The notes: generated by a model from the sequence alone, not told the origin. Numbered from the stretch's first letter, positions 1 to 5,100 are shown. The stretch: 5,437 nucleotides of DNA from QHBQ01 sp038230695 (GCA_038230695.1 JBBRMT010000281.1:1-5437), one strand, 5' to 3'. Program-made: numbers and translations.

Positions 1-149
1 ACCCCCTCTTTTGCCCTGCGCAGAACGATAGTTGGTGGAACGACGGAGCCTGCTGTTGGCGCTGGCTGGCTGCCGCTACCCACATGGCAGCCAGCCAGCG
101 CCAGCGCCACTAGCAGCAGCCAGCCCGTGCCACGATATTTACCCTTCAC
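1..149 (-). CDS. Putative lipoprotein, N-terminal part only (runs off the window start)
   Basis: Reading the minus strand from a GTG at 149-147 gives 49 codons with no stop before the window edge. The product begins MKGKYRGTGWLLLVALALAG followed by Cys21. This is a classic type II signal peptide: a basic n-region (K2, K4, R6), a Leu/Ala/Val h-region from about residue 10 to 18, and a lipobox LAGC with Cys21 as the lipidated residue. A Ser/Gly/Pro/Thr linker follows, then the start of a possible helix near the edge (VLRRAKEG). An AGGAGG at 163-158 lies 8 nt before the GTG, which decides the start. The gene begins 31 nt after the stop of the upstream zinc-ribbon gene on the same strand, so co-transcription is likely. 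The two upstream genes encode LppX-like domains, so a third paralogue is a reasonable guess, but the domain itself lies outside the window. Codons about 16 to 31 lie in a strong inverted repeat. Confidence 0.72.
   Translation of the reverse strand, partial: MKGKYRGTGWLLLVALALAGCHVGSGSQPAPTAGSVVPPTIVLRRAKEG
57..103. repeat. Perfect 18-bp inverted repeat, 11-nt spacer
   Basis: Bases 57-74 (TGGCGCTGGCTGGCTGCC) are the exact reverse complement of 86-103, with an 11-nt spacer at 75-85. The element lies inside the lipoprotein gene starting at 149. On the minus strand the first arm encodes the end of the hydrophobic core and the lipobox, and the second arm encodes the start of the Ser/Pro linker. 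In mRNA it would form a very stable GC-rich hairpin about 45 nt after the start codon. No T-run follows on either strand, so it is not a standard intrinsic terminator. Confidence 0.9.
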
Positions 150-180
150 CCCACTTCCCTCCTCGATAATACTGCCCCGT

Positions 181-1260
181 TTAACTGCCTGGCGGAGCCT
201 GGATGTTGAAGGTTCGGTTAAGGTTGTTCCACTTGAAAGTGAGGTCGGTTGACTTGTCCGTTGTTGTCACCTTCATCTGACAGACGCGGGAGCCATCGGT
301 CGCCACCCACAGGTCAATAGTACCGCTGCTGCTGCCACTGCCCGCGCTGAGGGCGGATAGGTCATTGATGCCCGTTGCTATGTGCTTGCAACTACTGTTA
401 TCTATCATATCAATGGGGGGGTTGCCATCGGTGAGCTTGTCCTTAGCCTGGTCTATACTGGAGCTGTCGAAGCCACTCCACATAGAAGTAAACTGGCTCA
501 AGCCGCTGGTGATGCTGGACGCAGAGCTACCCGCGTTGGTAAAGGTTGCACCGTTATCAGTGCTGACGTAGCTATTACTGCCAACCGAGATAACCTGAAC
601 GAGCTGGCCTGCGGAAGTGATATTCAGCTTGCTATTGTTGTTGGCAATGTCTATGTCACCTACCATGGTCATGTCGGTGCCAGACGTACTACCTGCCACA
701 TTGAGATGGTAGCTCTTTGCCCCTTGCATATTGGCGGCGGCTTGCTTCAGCAGGTCGGCGTTGCTGGTATTCGTGCCACTGCCGCCATAGCCGTTACTGC
801 TGCTGGCAGTTGTACTCGTAGCTAGCGCAGTGTTGCCACCATTGCCACCCGTGTTGCTGGTGGTGTTGTTCGACTTATTGCTACCAGTTATCACTATCGT
901 AACCACCACACCAATCACCAGTAGCACGACTATCGCGCCGATAACCAATGGTAGGGGATTGCTGCGTTTGGCGGCTGGGGTGGGGTTGCTGTAAACTGGC
1001 GAGGGCGTATTATATGCCGGTGGCGGCGCAATCGGTCCGCCCGTCTGATAAGGTGGCTGGTTCTGATAAGGTGGCTGGTTCTGATAAGGTGGCTGGTTCT
1101 GATAAGGCGGGTTGAAAGTTGGCGGTGTGGTAATAATGGGCTGACTGGTAACTGTAGGCAGGCTAGCGACGGGTGGCAGGGCTACGCCACACTCGCCGCA
1201 GAACTGTTCGCCTGTCTGCGCCGGGGTGCCGCAATTGGCGCAAATTCGCTGGTCTTGCAT
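181..1260 (-). CDS. Zinc-ribbon, single-pass membrane protein with extracytoplasmic LppX/LprG-like domain
   Basis: 359 residues from the ATG at 1260. A zinc ribbon at residues 7-24 (CANC...CGEC; Cys7, Cys10, Cys21, Cys24) is followed by a Pro/Gln/Tyr-rich stretch with NQPPYQ hexapeptide repeats (about 50-72). A basic patch (KR 98-99) and one hydrophobic helix (about 103-125) come next. Then there is a Ser/Thr/Asn/Gly linker (about 127-167) and a C-terminal domain (about 168-359). That domain carries SYH, VGSNSYVS, DLWV and a terminal FNIQAPP strand, all with counterparts in the neighbouring lipoprotein. The likely topology is zinc ribbon inside, C-domain outside. Cys291 and Cys327 are the only cysteines in the outer domain and could form a disulfide. 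A longer start at 1287 would add nine residues, but AGGAGG lies 4 nt before the ATG at 1260 and no good site precedes 1287. The function is unknown; the fold resemblance suggests binding a lipid or other hydrophobic ligand, or envelope sensing. Confidence 0.85.
   Translation of the reverse strand: MQDQRICANCGTPAQTGEQFCGECGVALPPVASLPTVTSQPIITTPPTFNPPYQNQPPYQNQPPYQNQPPYQTGGPIAPPPAYNTPSPVYSNPTPAAKRSNPLPLVIGAIVVLLVIGVVVTIVITGSNKSNNTTSNTGGNGGNTALATSTTASSSNGYGGSGTNTSNADLLKQAAANMQGAKSYHLNVAGSTSGTDMTMVGDIDIANNNSKLNITSAGQLVQVISVGSNSYVSTDNGATFTNAGSSASSITSGLSQFTSMWSGFDSSSIDQAKDKLTDGNPPIDMIDNSSCKHIATGINDLSALSAGSGSSSGTIDLWVATDGSRVCQMKVTTTDKSTDLTFKWNNLNRTFNIQAPPGS
1045..1113 (-). repeat. 18-bp tandem repeat encoding NQPPYQ
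   Basis: Three identical 18-bp units (plus strand CTGATAAGGTGGCTGGTT) lie at 1045-1062, 1063-1080 and 1081-1098. A partial, slightly diverged fourth unit lies at 1099-1113. In the minus-strand gene each unit encodes the hexapeptide NQPPYQ. Identity at the DNA level, including synonymous positions, points to recent slippage or duplication, so copy number may vary between strains. Pro/Gln/Tyr tracts of this kind are common next to N-terminal zinc ribbons in bacterial membrane proteins. Confidence 0.93.
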
Positions 1261-1315
1261 ATATCCTCCTGAATAGGGTGAACTCATGATTGGCGCTTAA
1301 GTTTGCCTCGCCCTG

Positions 1316-1343
1316 ATTATACACCATGCGATGGATATAGCAA
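1316..1343 (-). promoter_or_regulatory. Probable sigma-70 promoter of the zinc-ribbon gene
   Basis: On the minus strand a perfect TATAAT (1321-1316) is preceded by TTGCTA (1343-1338, 4 of 6 consensus) at a 16-nt spacing. Predicted transcription would start near 1309, giving a leader of about 50 nt before the ATG at 1260. It sits in the 103-bp gap after the upstream lipoprotein gene, so the zinc-ribbon gene may be transcribed on its own as well as by read-through. Confidence 0.55.
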
Positions 1344-1363
1344 AGCTGGGCGATGCCTATTTC

Positions 1364-2191
1364 TCAGCCGCTCAGGTCATCAGTTAAGGGGGTGGGCGCA
1401 GTAATGGTGACTTGTTTGTTAAAGCTGTTGTAGTTGGCGGCGACCTGATAGGCAACCTGCCCAGCGACAGTGGTGGTCAGGTTGATGCGTATCACAGCAT
1501 TATCCTGCTTGCTCACCCAGCTATCCACCAGCAGGCTACCTGGCTGCCCCGGCTGCCCGCCGGGGACGCTGGCGGTGTCAGGAACAGCGGCGCTGGCCCG
1601 CAAATGAGTAACCGCCACCCCACCGATCTGCTCATCCCCTACCAGCGTTACCCCATTGACCGCCAGCAGCATACTCCATAGCTTTGCCAGGGCCAACAGG
1701 GCGCTGGCATCCACATTGCTCTTGGCCCAGCCGCTGCCTGAGTTGAGGTAGACATTGCTGCCAATCATGATTTGCTGCACGGTTGTGCCACTTAGAGCGG
1801 TCTGCACGCTGAGGCGGTCAGGGGCTACATAATCGCCCGTGATGGTAGTGGTCTGGCTGGTGTCGGTAGTAACGATGGTGAAATGGTAGCTTTTGTAAGT
1901 CTGCATCTGCGTGACTGCCGCCTGGGCAATCGGCACGGCACGGGGGTCGGAGGTAGGGGTTGGGCCGGAGGGAAGCGCAATTGTGGGGGTGATTGCGACG
2001 GAAGGCACACTGGTAGAGTTGGGATTGCCCGTAGTGGGGCGCGGCTGCGATGATGCCAGCGGTGGCGGAGTGATGGTCAGTGTCAAAGCATTGGGAGTAA
2101 CTGGCAACGTAGGCGTGCTATCGCCGCCGCATCCCGCCAGTAGCACGGCTAGCGCCGCCAACATTACCATCACCCGATAGCGACCCGCCAT
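1364..2191 (-). CDS. Lipoprotein with LppX/LprAFG-like domain
   Basis: 275 residues from the ATG at 2191. The N-terminus (MAGRYRVMVMLAALAVLLAG, then Cys21) is a lipoprotein signal peptide with lipobox LAGC. A low-complexity Thr/Pro/Ser linker covers about residues 24-82. The folded domain runs from about 83 to 270 and begins with a helix leading into YKSYHF (99-104). It continues with TGDYVAPDRL (118-127), IGSNVYLNSGSGW (143-155), a helix rich in Leu (about 162-178), DSWVSKQD (223-230) and a terminal strand VTITAPTP. This layout resembles mycobacterial LppX/LprG and LolA-like carriers, which hold lipids in a half-open beta-barrel; ligand binding here is inferred only. An upstream in-frame ATG at 2209 would add six residues, but GGAGG 6 nt before the ATG at 2191 supports the shorter form. 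The downstream zinc-ribbon gene carries a paralogous domain, including the SYH and NSFNKQVTITAP / NNLNRTFNIQAP correspondences. No Cys other than the lipidated one is present. Confidence 0.85.
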   Translation of the reverse strand: MAGRYRVMVMLAALAVLLAGCGGDSTPTLPVTPNALTLTITPPPLASSQPRPTTGNPNSTSVPSVAITPTIALPSGPTPTSDPRAVPIAQAAVTQMQTYKSYHFTIVTTDTSQTTTITGDYVAPDRLSVQTALSGTTVQQIMIGSNVYLNSGSGWAKSNVDASALLALAKLWSMLLAVNGVTLVGDEQIGGVAVTHLRASAAVPDTASVPGGQPGQPGSLLVDSWVSKQDNAVIRINLTTTVAGQVAYQVAANYNSFNKQVTITAPTPLTDDLSG

Positions 2192-2263
2192 CACTAGCCT
2201 CCACCTCATTCGTTTAGCTGTTTATCGCTGGTCAAATCCGCTGGCATCAGCCCGCATACAATA

Positions 2264-2294
2264 AAAACGCCGACTTCGCTGAAAAGTCGGTGTT
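2264..2294 (-). terminator. Rho-independent terminator of the tRNA operon
   Basis: On the minus strand, CCGACTT (2290-2284) pairs perfectly with AAGTCGG (2276-2270) around a 7-nt loop. The stem extends outward past one A/C mismatch by three further pairs, and a run of five T residues (2267-2263) follows. It lies 5 nt beyond the 3' end of tRNA-Tyr and about 70 nt upstream of the lipoprotein start, so it should insulate the lipoprotein genes from strong tRNA transcription. Confidence 0.88.
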
Positions 2295-2298
2295 GAGG

Positions 2299-2381
2299 TG
2301 GACGAAGTAGGATTCGAACCTACGAAGGGTTGCCCCAGCAGGTTTACAGCCTGCCCCCGTTGGCCGCTTGGGTATTCGTCC
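2299..2381 (-). tRNA. tRNA-Tyr (anticodon GTA)
   Basis: A class II tRNA of 83 nt. The acceptor stem GGACGAA (2381-2375) pairs with TTCGTCC (2306-2300), and the discriminator is A2299. The anticodon stem GCAGG/CCTGC encloses the loop CTGTAAA with anticodon GTA at 2347-2345. The long variable arm typical of bacterial tRNA-Tyr is present, and the T arm GTAGG-TTCGAAT-CCTAC is canonical. The 3' CCA is not encoded (CCT follows the discriminator), so it must be added by CCA-adding enzyme. It is the second gene of the operon, 23 nt after tRNA-Thr. Confidence 0.97.
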
Positions 2382-2404
2382 GGGTGTTATTTGTGAAAGC
2401 TGGG

Positions 2405-2476
2405 AGCCGACGATGGGATTCGAACCCGCAACCTACTGTTTACAAAACAGTTGCTCTGCCGTTGAGCTACGTCGGC
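2405..2476 (-). tRNA. tRNA-Thr (anticodon TGT)
   Basis: The acceptor stem GCCGACG (2476-2470) pairs perfectly with CGTCGGC (2412-2406), and the discriminator is T2405. The D stem is GCTC/GAGC. The anticodon stem ACTGT/ACAGT holds the loop TTTGTAA with anticodon TGT at 2444-2442, reading ACA and probably other ACN codons. The T arm is GCGGG-TTCGAAT-CCCAT, so the two outer T-stem pairs are a G-T wobble and a C-A mismatch (positions 50 and 64). CCA is not encoded directly after the discriminator. It is the first gene of the operon, read from a consensus promoter. A Thr-Tyr order also occurs in the thrU-tyrU cluster of E. coli. Confidence 0.95.
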
Positions 2477-2500
2477 ACTCATCATCGCGCTGCGTGGCAC

Positions 2501-2529
2501 ATTATAACCAATGCGCTGCGCTTTGTCAA
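2501..2529 (-). promoter_or_regulatory. Perfect-consensus sigma-70 promoter for the tRNA operon
   Basis: On the minus strand, TTGACA (2529-2524) and TATAAT (2506-2501) match the consensus at every base and are separated by exactly 17 nt. The predicted transcription start near 2494 leaves a leader of about 18 nt before tRNA-Thr at 2476, as expected for a stable-RNA operon. The sequence just after the -10 box (GTGCCACGC) is GC-rich; whether it acts as a stringent-response discriminator cannot be judged from sequence alone. Confidence 0.9.
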
Positions 2530-2560
2530 GGCTGCCATCACGCCAAAATGCGCTGTTTGG

Positions 2561-2589
2561 TTGCAAGCAGCGGGGAATCTTGCTATAAT
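2561..2589 (+). promoter_or_regulatory. Promoter for the VOC gene, divergent to the tRNA promoter
   Basis: TTGCAA (2561-2566, 4 of 6 consensus) and a perfect TATAAT (2584-2589) are separated by 17 nt. The predicted start near 2596 gives a leader of about 65 nt before the ATG at 2662. Its -35 box lies about 31 bp from the -35 box of the opposite-facing tRNA promoter, so the two promoters are back to back. Confidence 0.7.
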
Positions 2590-2661
2590 CCTTAACGTCG
2601 GTTGGGTACGTGTTGAGCATGGTGTATTGTGCTGGCTCGTCATATGATAAGGAGTGAAACG

Positions 2662-3021
2662 ATGTTTATCGAAGCGAATGTAACGGTGATGGTCACGGAC
2701 CTCGACCGTGCTGTGCAGTTCTACACCGAAACGCTGGGCCTGATGCTGAAGCAGCGGGCGGGCGCAAGTTGGGCTGAGATTGCTGCGCCAGGGCTGACTA
2801 TCGGCTTGCATTCAGCCACCGCGCATGGGCCGCAGCCGGGGCAGGCGGGCAGCCTCTCGATTGGCTTTGGCGTGGCCGATTTGGACACAGCGATCACAGC
2901 GCTCAAGGCGAAGGGAGTGCAATTCGCTTCACATATCTCCGAAGAGGGTGCGGTACGCCTGGCTTTCTTTGGCGACCCCGATCGCAACCCTCTGTATCTT
3001 AGCGCCCCCAAACAGGGCTGA
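2662..3021 (+). CDS. VOC-superfamily (glyoxalase/bleomycin-resistance fold) small protein
   Basis: 119 residues, the normal size of a single-domain VOC protein. Two beta-alpha-beta-beta-beta halves are visible. The first starts ANVTVMVTDLDRAVQFYTET (residues 5-24) with the family hallmark DLDRAV-FY--LGL. The second starts at about 65 with SIGFGVADLDTAITALKAKG and ends with the usual F-GDPDRN-LYL motif (103-113). VOC enzymes bind a divalent metal with His/Gln/Glu from equivalent strands. Here the first-strand His position is Asn6, the penultimate Glu position is Tyr112 and only His50 fits, so metal-dependent catalysis is doubtful. A ligand-binding or antibiotic-sequestering role is possible, but the substrate is unknown. 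AAGGAG (2649-2654) 7 nt before the ATG at 2662 sets the start; an in-frame upstream codon at 2629 lacks such a site. Downstream genes belong to a different pathway. Confidence 0.88.
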   Translation: MFIEANVTVMVTDLDRAVQFYTETLGLMLKQRAGASWAEIAAPGLTIGLHSATAHGPQPGQAGSLSIGFGVADLDTAITALKAKGVQFASHISEEGAVRLAFFGDPDRNPLYLSAPKQG

Positions 3022-3028
3022 ACTCGAC

Positions 3029-3077
3029 GCAGTGATAACATCAATACTGCCCAACGCCTCCGCCCATAGGTGGGGGC
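3029..3077 (+). other. Two adjacent hairpins between the VOC and GT2 genes (possible leader structure)
   Basis: GCAGT (3029-3033) pairs with ACTGC (3046-3050), with an inner GAT/ATC stem and an AAT bulge. Next, GCCTCCGCC (3056-3064) pairs with GGTGGGGGC (3069-3077) over nine pairs including two G-T wobbles, closing a 4-nt CATA loop. The ribosome binding site of the glycosyltransferase begins 12 nt downstream. Only a weak pyrimidine stretch (CTTCACCTTT) follows. It could be an inefficient terminator of the VOC transcript or part of a regulatory leader; I do not recognise a known riboswitch. Confidence 0.4.
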
Positions 3078-3098
3078 TTCACCTTTACAGGAGTGCTT

Positions 3099-3947
3099 AT
3101 GAGCAAGGCATCACCACGTCAGTACGAGCAGTCACCTCTGAGTTGGAAGCCGAGTAGCGCGGCGCAGGCCGCCAGCCTGGGCAGCCAGATACGCATCAGC
3201 AGCCTATCCGTCTTCTTCCCCGACTATAACGATGGCGGCACCATTGCTAGCATGGCGCTGACTGCGCTGAAGGTATGTGAGCAGGTGACTGACGACTACG
3301 AGGTGATCGTGGTCAACGATGCCAGCACCGATTATAGCCAGGAAGTGCTGGACGATCTCGCCGCCAACCATCCCCACTTCCGCTATATTCGTCACCAAAC
3401 CAACCGCGGCTATGGCGGGGCATTGCGTAGCGGTTTCGAGGCGGCGACCAAGGAGTGGGTGTTCTACACCGATGGCGATGCGCAGTACGACCCCCACGAA
3501 CTGGTCAAGCTGATTGCCGCGCTACGCCCTGGCGTGGATATGGTCAACGGCTATAAAATCGCCCGCTCCGATCCCCTCTTTCGCATCATTATTGGCAGGC
3601 TGTACCACCATGGGGTCAAACTGATGTTCGGCCTAAGCCTTCGCGACACCGACTGCGACTTTCGCCTGATCAGCAAAGCGGCTCTGAACAATATCAAACT
3701 AACCTCGAACACTGGCATGATCACGGTGGAGCTACAACGCAAGCTGCAGGATGCAGGCTATAAGTTTGCCGAAGTGCCGGTGCATCATTACCACCGCTCC
3801 TACGGTCAGAGCCAGTTCTTCAACTTCCCACGCATCTTTCGTACCCTTACTGGCCTGCTCAAGCTGTGGTGGCGGTTGGTAGTCAAGGGCGAAAGCCGCC
3901 GCACCCGCGCCGCCGCTCGTCGTCGAAGAAGCCAGCCAACAGATTAA
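3099..3947 (+). CDS. Family 2 glycosyltransferase, DPM1/polyprenyl-phosphate sugar transferase type
   Basis: 282 residues. The GT-A fold starts at about residue 33 with SLSVFFPDYNDGGTIASM. The nucleotide-binding motif VVNDAST (71-77) and the metal-binding DGD (125-127, in DGDAQYDP) follow. Next come GYGGALRSGF (104-113) and the acceptor-side DTDCDFRLI (183-191), ending with YHRSYGQSQFF (231-241). These motifs match the GT2 branch that includes dolichyl/undecaprenyl-phosphate mannosyl- and glucosyltransferases, which move a sugar from a nucleotide donor to a polyprenyl phosphate or related acceptor at the inner face of the membrane. No C-terminal transmembrane pair of the GtrB type is present. 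Instead a short hydrophobic/aromatic helix (LLKLWWRLVV, 253-262) and an Arg-rich tail (267-277) suggest peripheral membrane attachment. About 30 N-terminal residues precede the fold. AGGAG (3089-3093) 5 nt before the ATG decides the start over a GTG at 3093. The donor sugar cannot be read from sequence. Confidence 0.9.
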   Translation: MSKASPRQYEQSPLSWKPSSAAQAASLGSQIRISSLSVFFPDYNDGGTIASMALTALKVCEQVTDDYEVIVVNDASTDYSQEVLDDLAANHPHFRYIRHQTNRGYGGALRSGFEAATKEWVFYTDGDAQYDPHELVKLIAALRPGVDMVNGYKIARSDPLFRIIIGRLYHHGVKLMFGLSLRDTDCDFRLISKAALNNIKLTSNTGMITVELQRKLQDAGYKFAEVPVHHYHRSYGQSQFFNFPRIFRTLTGLLKLWWRLVVKGESRRTRAAARRRRSQPTD

Positions 3948-3950
3948 ACT

Positions 3951-3969
3951 CCCCTCCCGCCGGGAGGGG
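3951..3969. repeat. REP-like GC-rich palindrome
   Basis: CCCCTCCC (3951-3958) and GGGAGGGG (3962-3969) form a perfect 8-bp stem around GCC, followed by TTGGGG. It begins 3 nt after the stop codon of the glycosyltransferase. There is no T-run, so it is a poor intrinsic terminator. The pattern looks like dispersed intergenic palindromes that I recall from many bacterial genomes. It may stabilise the 3' end of the upstream mRNA or weaken transcription into the epimerase gene. Confidence 0.7.
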
Positions 3970-4020
3970 TTGGGGCCGGGTCCGTGCAGCCCGTGCGTGG
4001 TTTATAAGGTGCCAATTGTT

Positions 4021-5040
4021 ATGCCTACTACTGAATACATAAACAACGAGGAGTACCTAACCACCTACGCTGGTCGCCGCGTGATGATCACCGGCGGCCT
4101 CGGCTTCATCGGCAGCAACCTGGCCCACCGTCTGGTCGAGATTGGCGCAGACGTGCTGCTGGTAGATTCGCTCATTCCCAACTATGGCGGCAATCTGTTC
4201 AACATCGCCCCGCTAAAAGACCGCGTGCAGGTCAACGTTGCCGACATCCGTGACCGCAGCGGGATGAACTATCTGGTGCAGGGACAGGATTACATCTTCA
4301 ATCTGGCCGGACAGGTCAGCCATCTGGACAGTATGGCCGACCCGCTCACCGACCTGGAGATAAACTGCCACGCCCAGCTAACCTTGCTGGAAGCCTGCCG
4401 CAGTAACAACCCCAGCGTGAAGATCGTCTACGCTGGCACCCGTCAGATCTACGGCAAGCCCGACTATCTGCCGGTGGACGAGCGCCATATCGTTCACCCC
4501 ACTGATGTGAACGGCATCAACAAGCAGGCTGGGGAGTTGTATCACATTGTCTACAACAACGTCTATGGCTTGCGGGCTTGTTCGCTGCGGTTGACCAACA
4601 CCTACGGTCCGCGCCAGTACCTGCGCGATGCGCGACAGGGCTTCATCGGCTGGTTCGTGCGCCTGGCCGTCGAGGGCAAGACCATCAACATCTACGGCGA
4701 CGGCGAGCAGTTGCGTGACCTTAACTACGTTGATGACGTGGTGGACGCTTTCCTGCGCGTGGGCGCGGCCGATGCCGCCAACGGTAAAATCTTCAATCTG
4801 GGCGGCGAACCGATCAACCTGCTGGAACTCACCAAGCTGATCGTCGAACTGGCGGGGCGCAGCGACTACCGGCTAATCCCCTGGCCCGCCGAGCGCAAGA
4901 CAATTGACATTGGCGACTATTACGGCGACTACGGCAGGCTGCAACGGCTGACTGGCTGGCAGCCGCGCACCTCCCTGCGCGATGGCTTGCAGCGTATGAT
5001 AGAATACTATAAACAATATGGCGCAGAACACTATTTCTAG
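4021..5040 (+). CDS. NAD-dependent nucleotide-sugar epimerase/dehydratase (extended SDR)
   Basis: 339 residues, the usual length of the GalE/RmlB-like extended SDR family. The Rossmann fold shows TGGLGFIGS (24-32), the acidic Asp49 at the end of strand 2 (favouring NAD over NADP), DIRD (75-78) and NLAGQVSH (94-101). The catalytic Thr lies in AGTRQIYG (138-145). The substrate domain has RLTNTYGPRQ (190-199), IYGDGEQLRDLNYVDDVVDA (224-243) and the FNLGG motif. The conserved YxxxK is replaced by Asn164-GIN-Lys168. The product probably converts a nucleotide-activated sugar for surface glycan assembly; the exact reaction cannot be assigned. The start is the ATG at 4021 with AAGGTG 9 nt upstream; an extension to a TTG at 3970 would run through the palindromic repeat and is rejected. 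It follows the glycosyltransferase by 73 nt in the same direction, implying a shared pathway. The C-terminus includes IDIGDYYGDYGRLQRLTGW (295-313). Confidence 0.92.
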   Translation: MPTTEYINNEEYLTTYAGRRVMITGGLGFIGSNLAHRLVEIGADVLLVDSLIPNYGGNLFNIAPLKDRVQVNVADIRDRSGMNYLVQGQDYIFNLAGQVSHLDSMADPLTDLEINCHAQLTLLEACRSNNPSVKIVYAGTRQIYGKPDYLPVDERHIVHPTDVNGINKQAGELYHIVYNNVYGLRACSLRLTNTYGPRQYLRDARQGFIGWFVRLAVEGKTINIYGDGEQLRDLNYVDDVVDAFLRVGAADAANGKIFNLGGEPINLLELTKLIVELAGRSDYRLIPWPAERKTIDIGDYYGDYGRLQRLTGWQPRTSLRDGLQRMIEYYKQYGAEHYF

Positions 5041-5076
5041 CATCCGCTGAAAATGTAGCCAGCCCACGGACTGTTC

Positions 5077-5100
5077 AACGGACAAACGGACAAACCGATG
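5077..5100. repeat. 8-bp tandem repeat (AACGGACA)
   Basis: AACGGACA occurs at 5077-5084 and 5085-5092, and a diverged third unit AACCGATG lies at 5093-5100. The array abuts the start of the first GTAGGGGCG palindromic element, sharing the base at 5100. Confidence 0.8.

Noticed and set aside
382..825. Long plus-strand open frame opposite the zinc-ribbon gene
   Set aside because: It is antisense to a well-supported gene with recognisable domains. It has no ribosome binding site, and its composition mirrors the Ser/Thr/Asn codons of the real gene.
1045..1113. CRISPR-like array
   Set aside because: The 18-bp units are directly adjacent with no spacers and are in frame within a coding region.
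2207..2235. TTGACC (2235-2230, minus) as a -35 box for the lipoprotein gene
   Set aside because: No acceptable -10 hexamer lies 15-19 nt downstream, so a promoter could not be supported, although one is expected between the terminator and 2191.
2387..2647. Open frames on both strands over the tRNA operon
   Set aside because: They run through tRNA-Thr and, on the plus strand, also tRNA-Tyr, plus the divergent promoters; none shows a protein motif.
2721..3157. Open frames overlapping the VOC gene (minus 2721-3044; plus 2825-3157)
   Set aside because: They are shadows of the VOC frame. The plus-strand one also runs into the glycosyltransferase start, and neither has a ribosome binding site or recognisable domain.
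4003..4008. TATAAG as a -10 box for the epimerase gene
   Set aside because: There is no matching -35 element, and transcription would start within a few bases of the start codon, removing the AAGGTG site.
3970..4020. N-terminal extension of the epimerase from a TTG at 3970
   Set aside because: It starts at the edge of the palindromic repeat, has no ribosome binding site and adds residues not typical of the family; the ATG at 4021 fits better.
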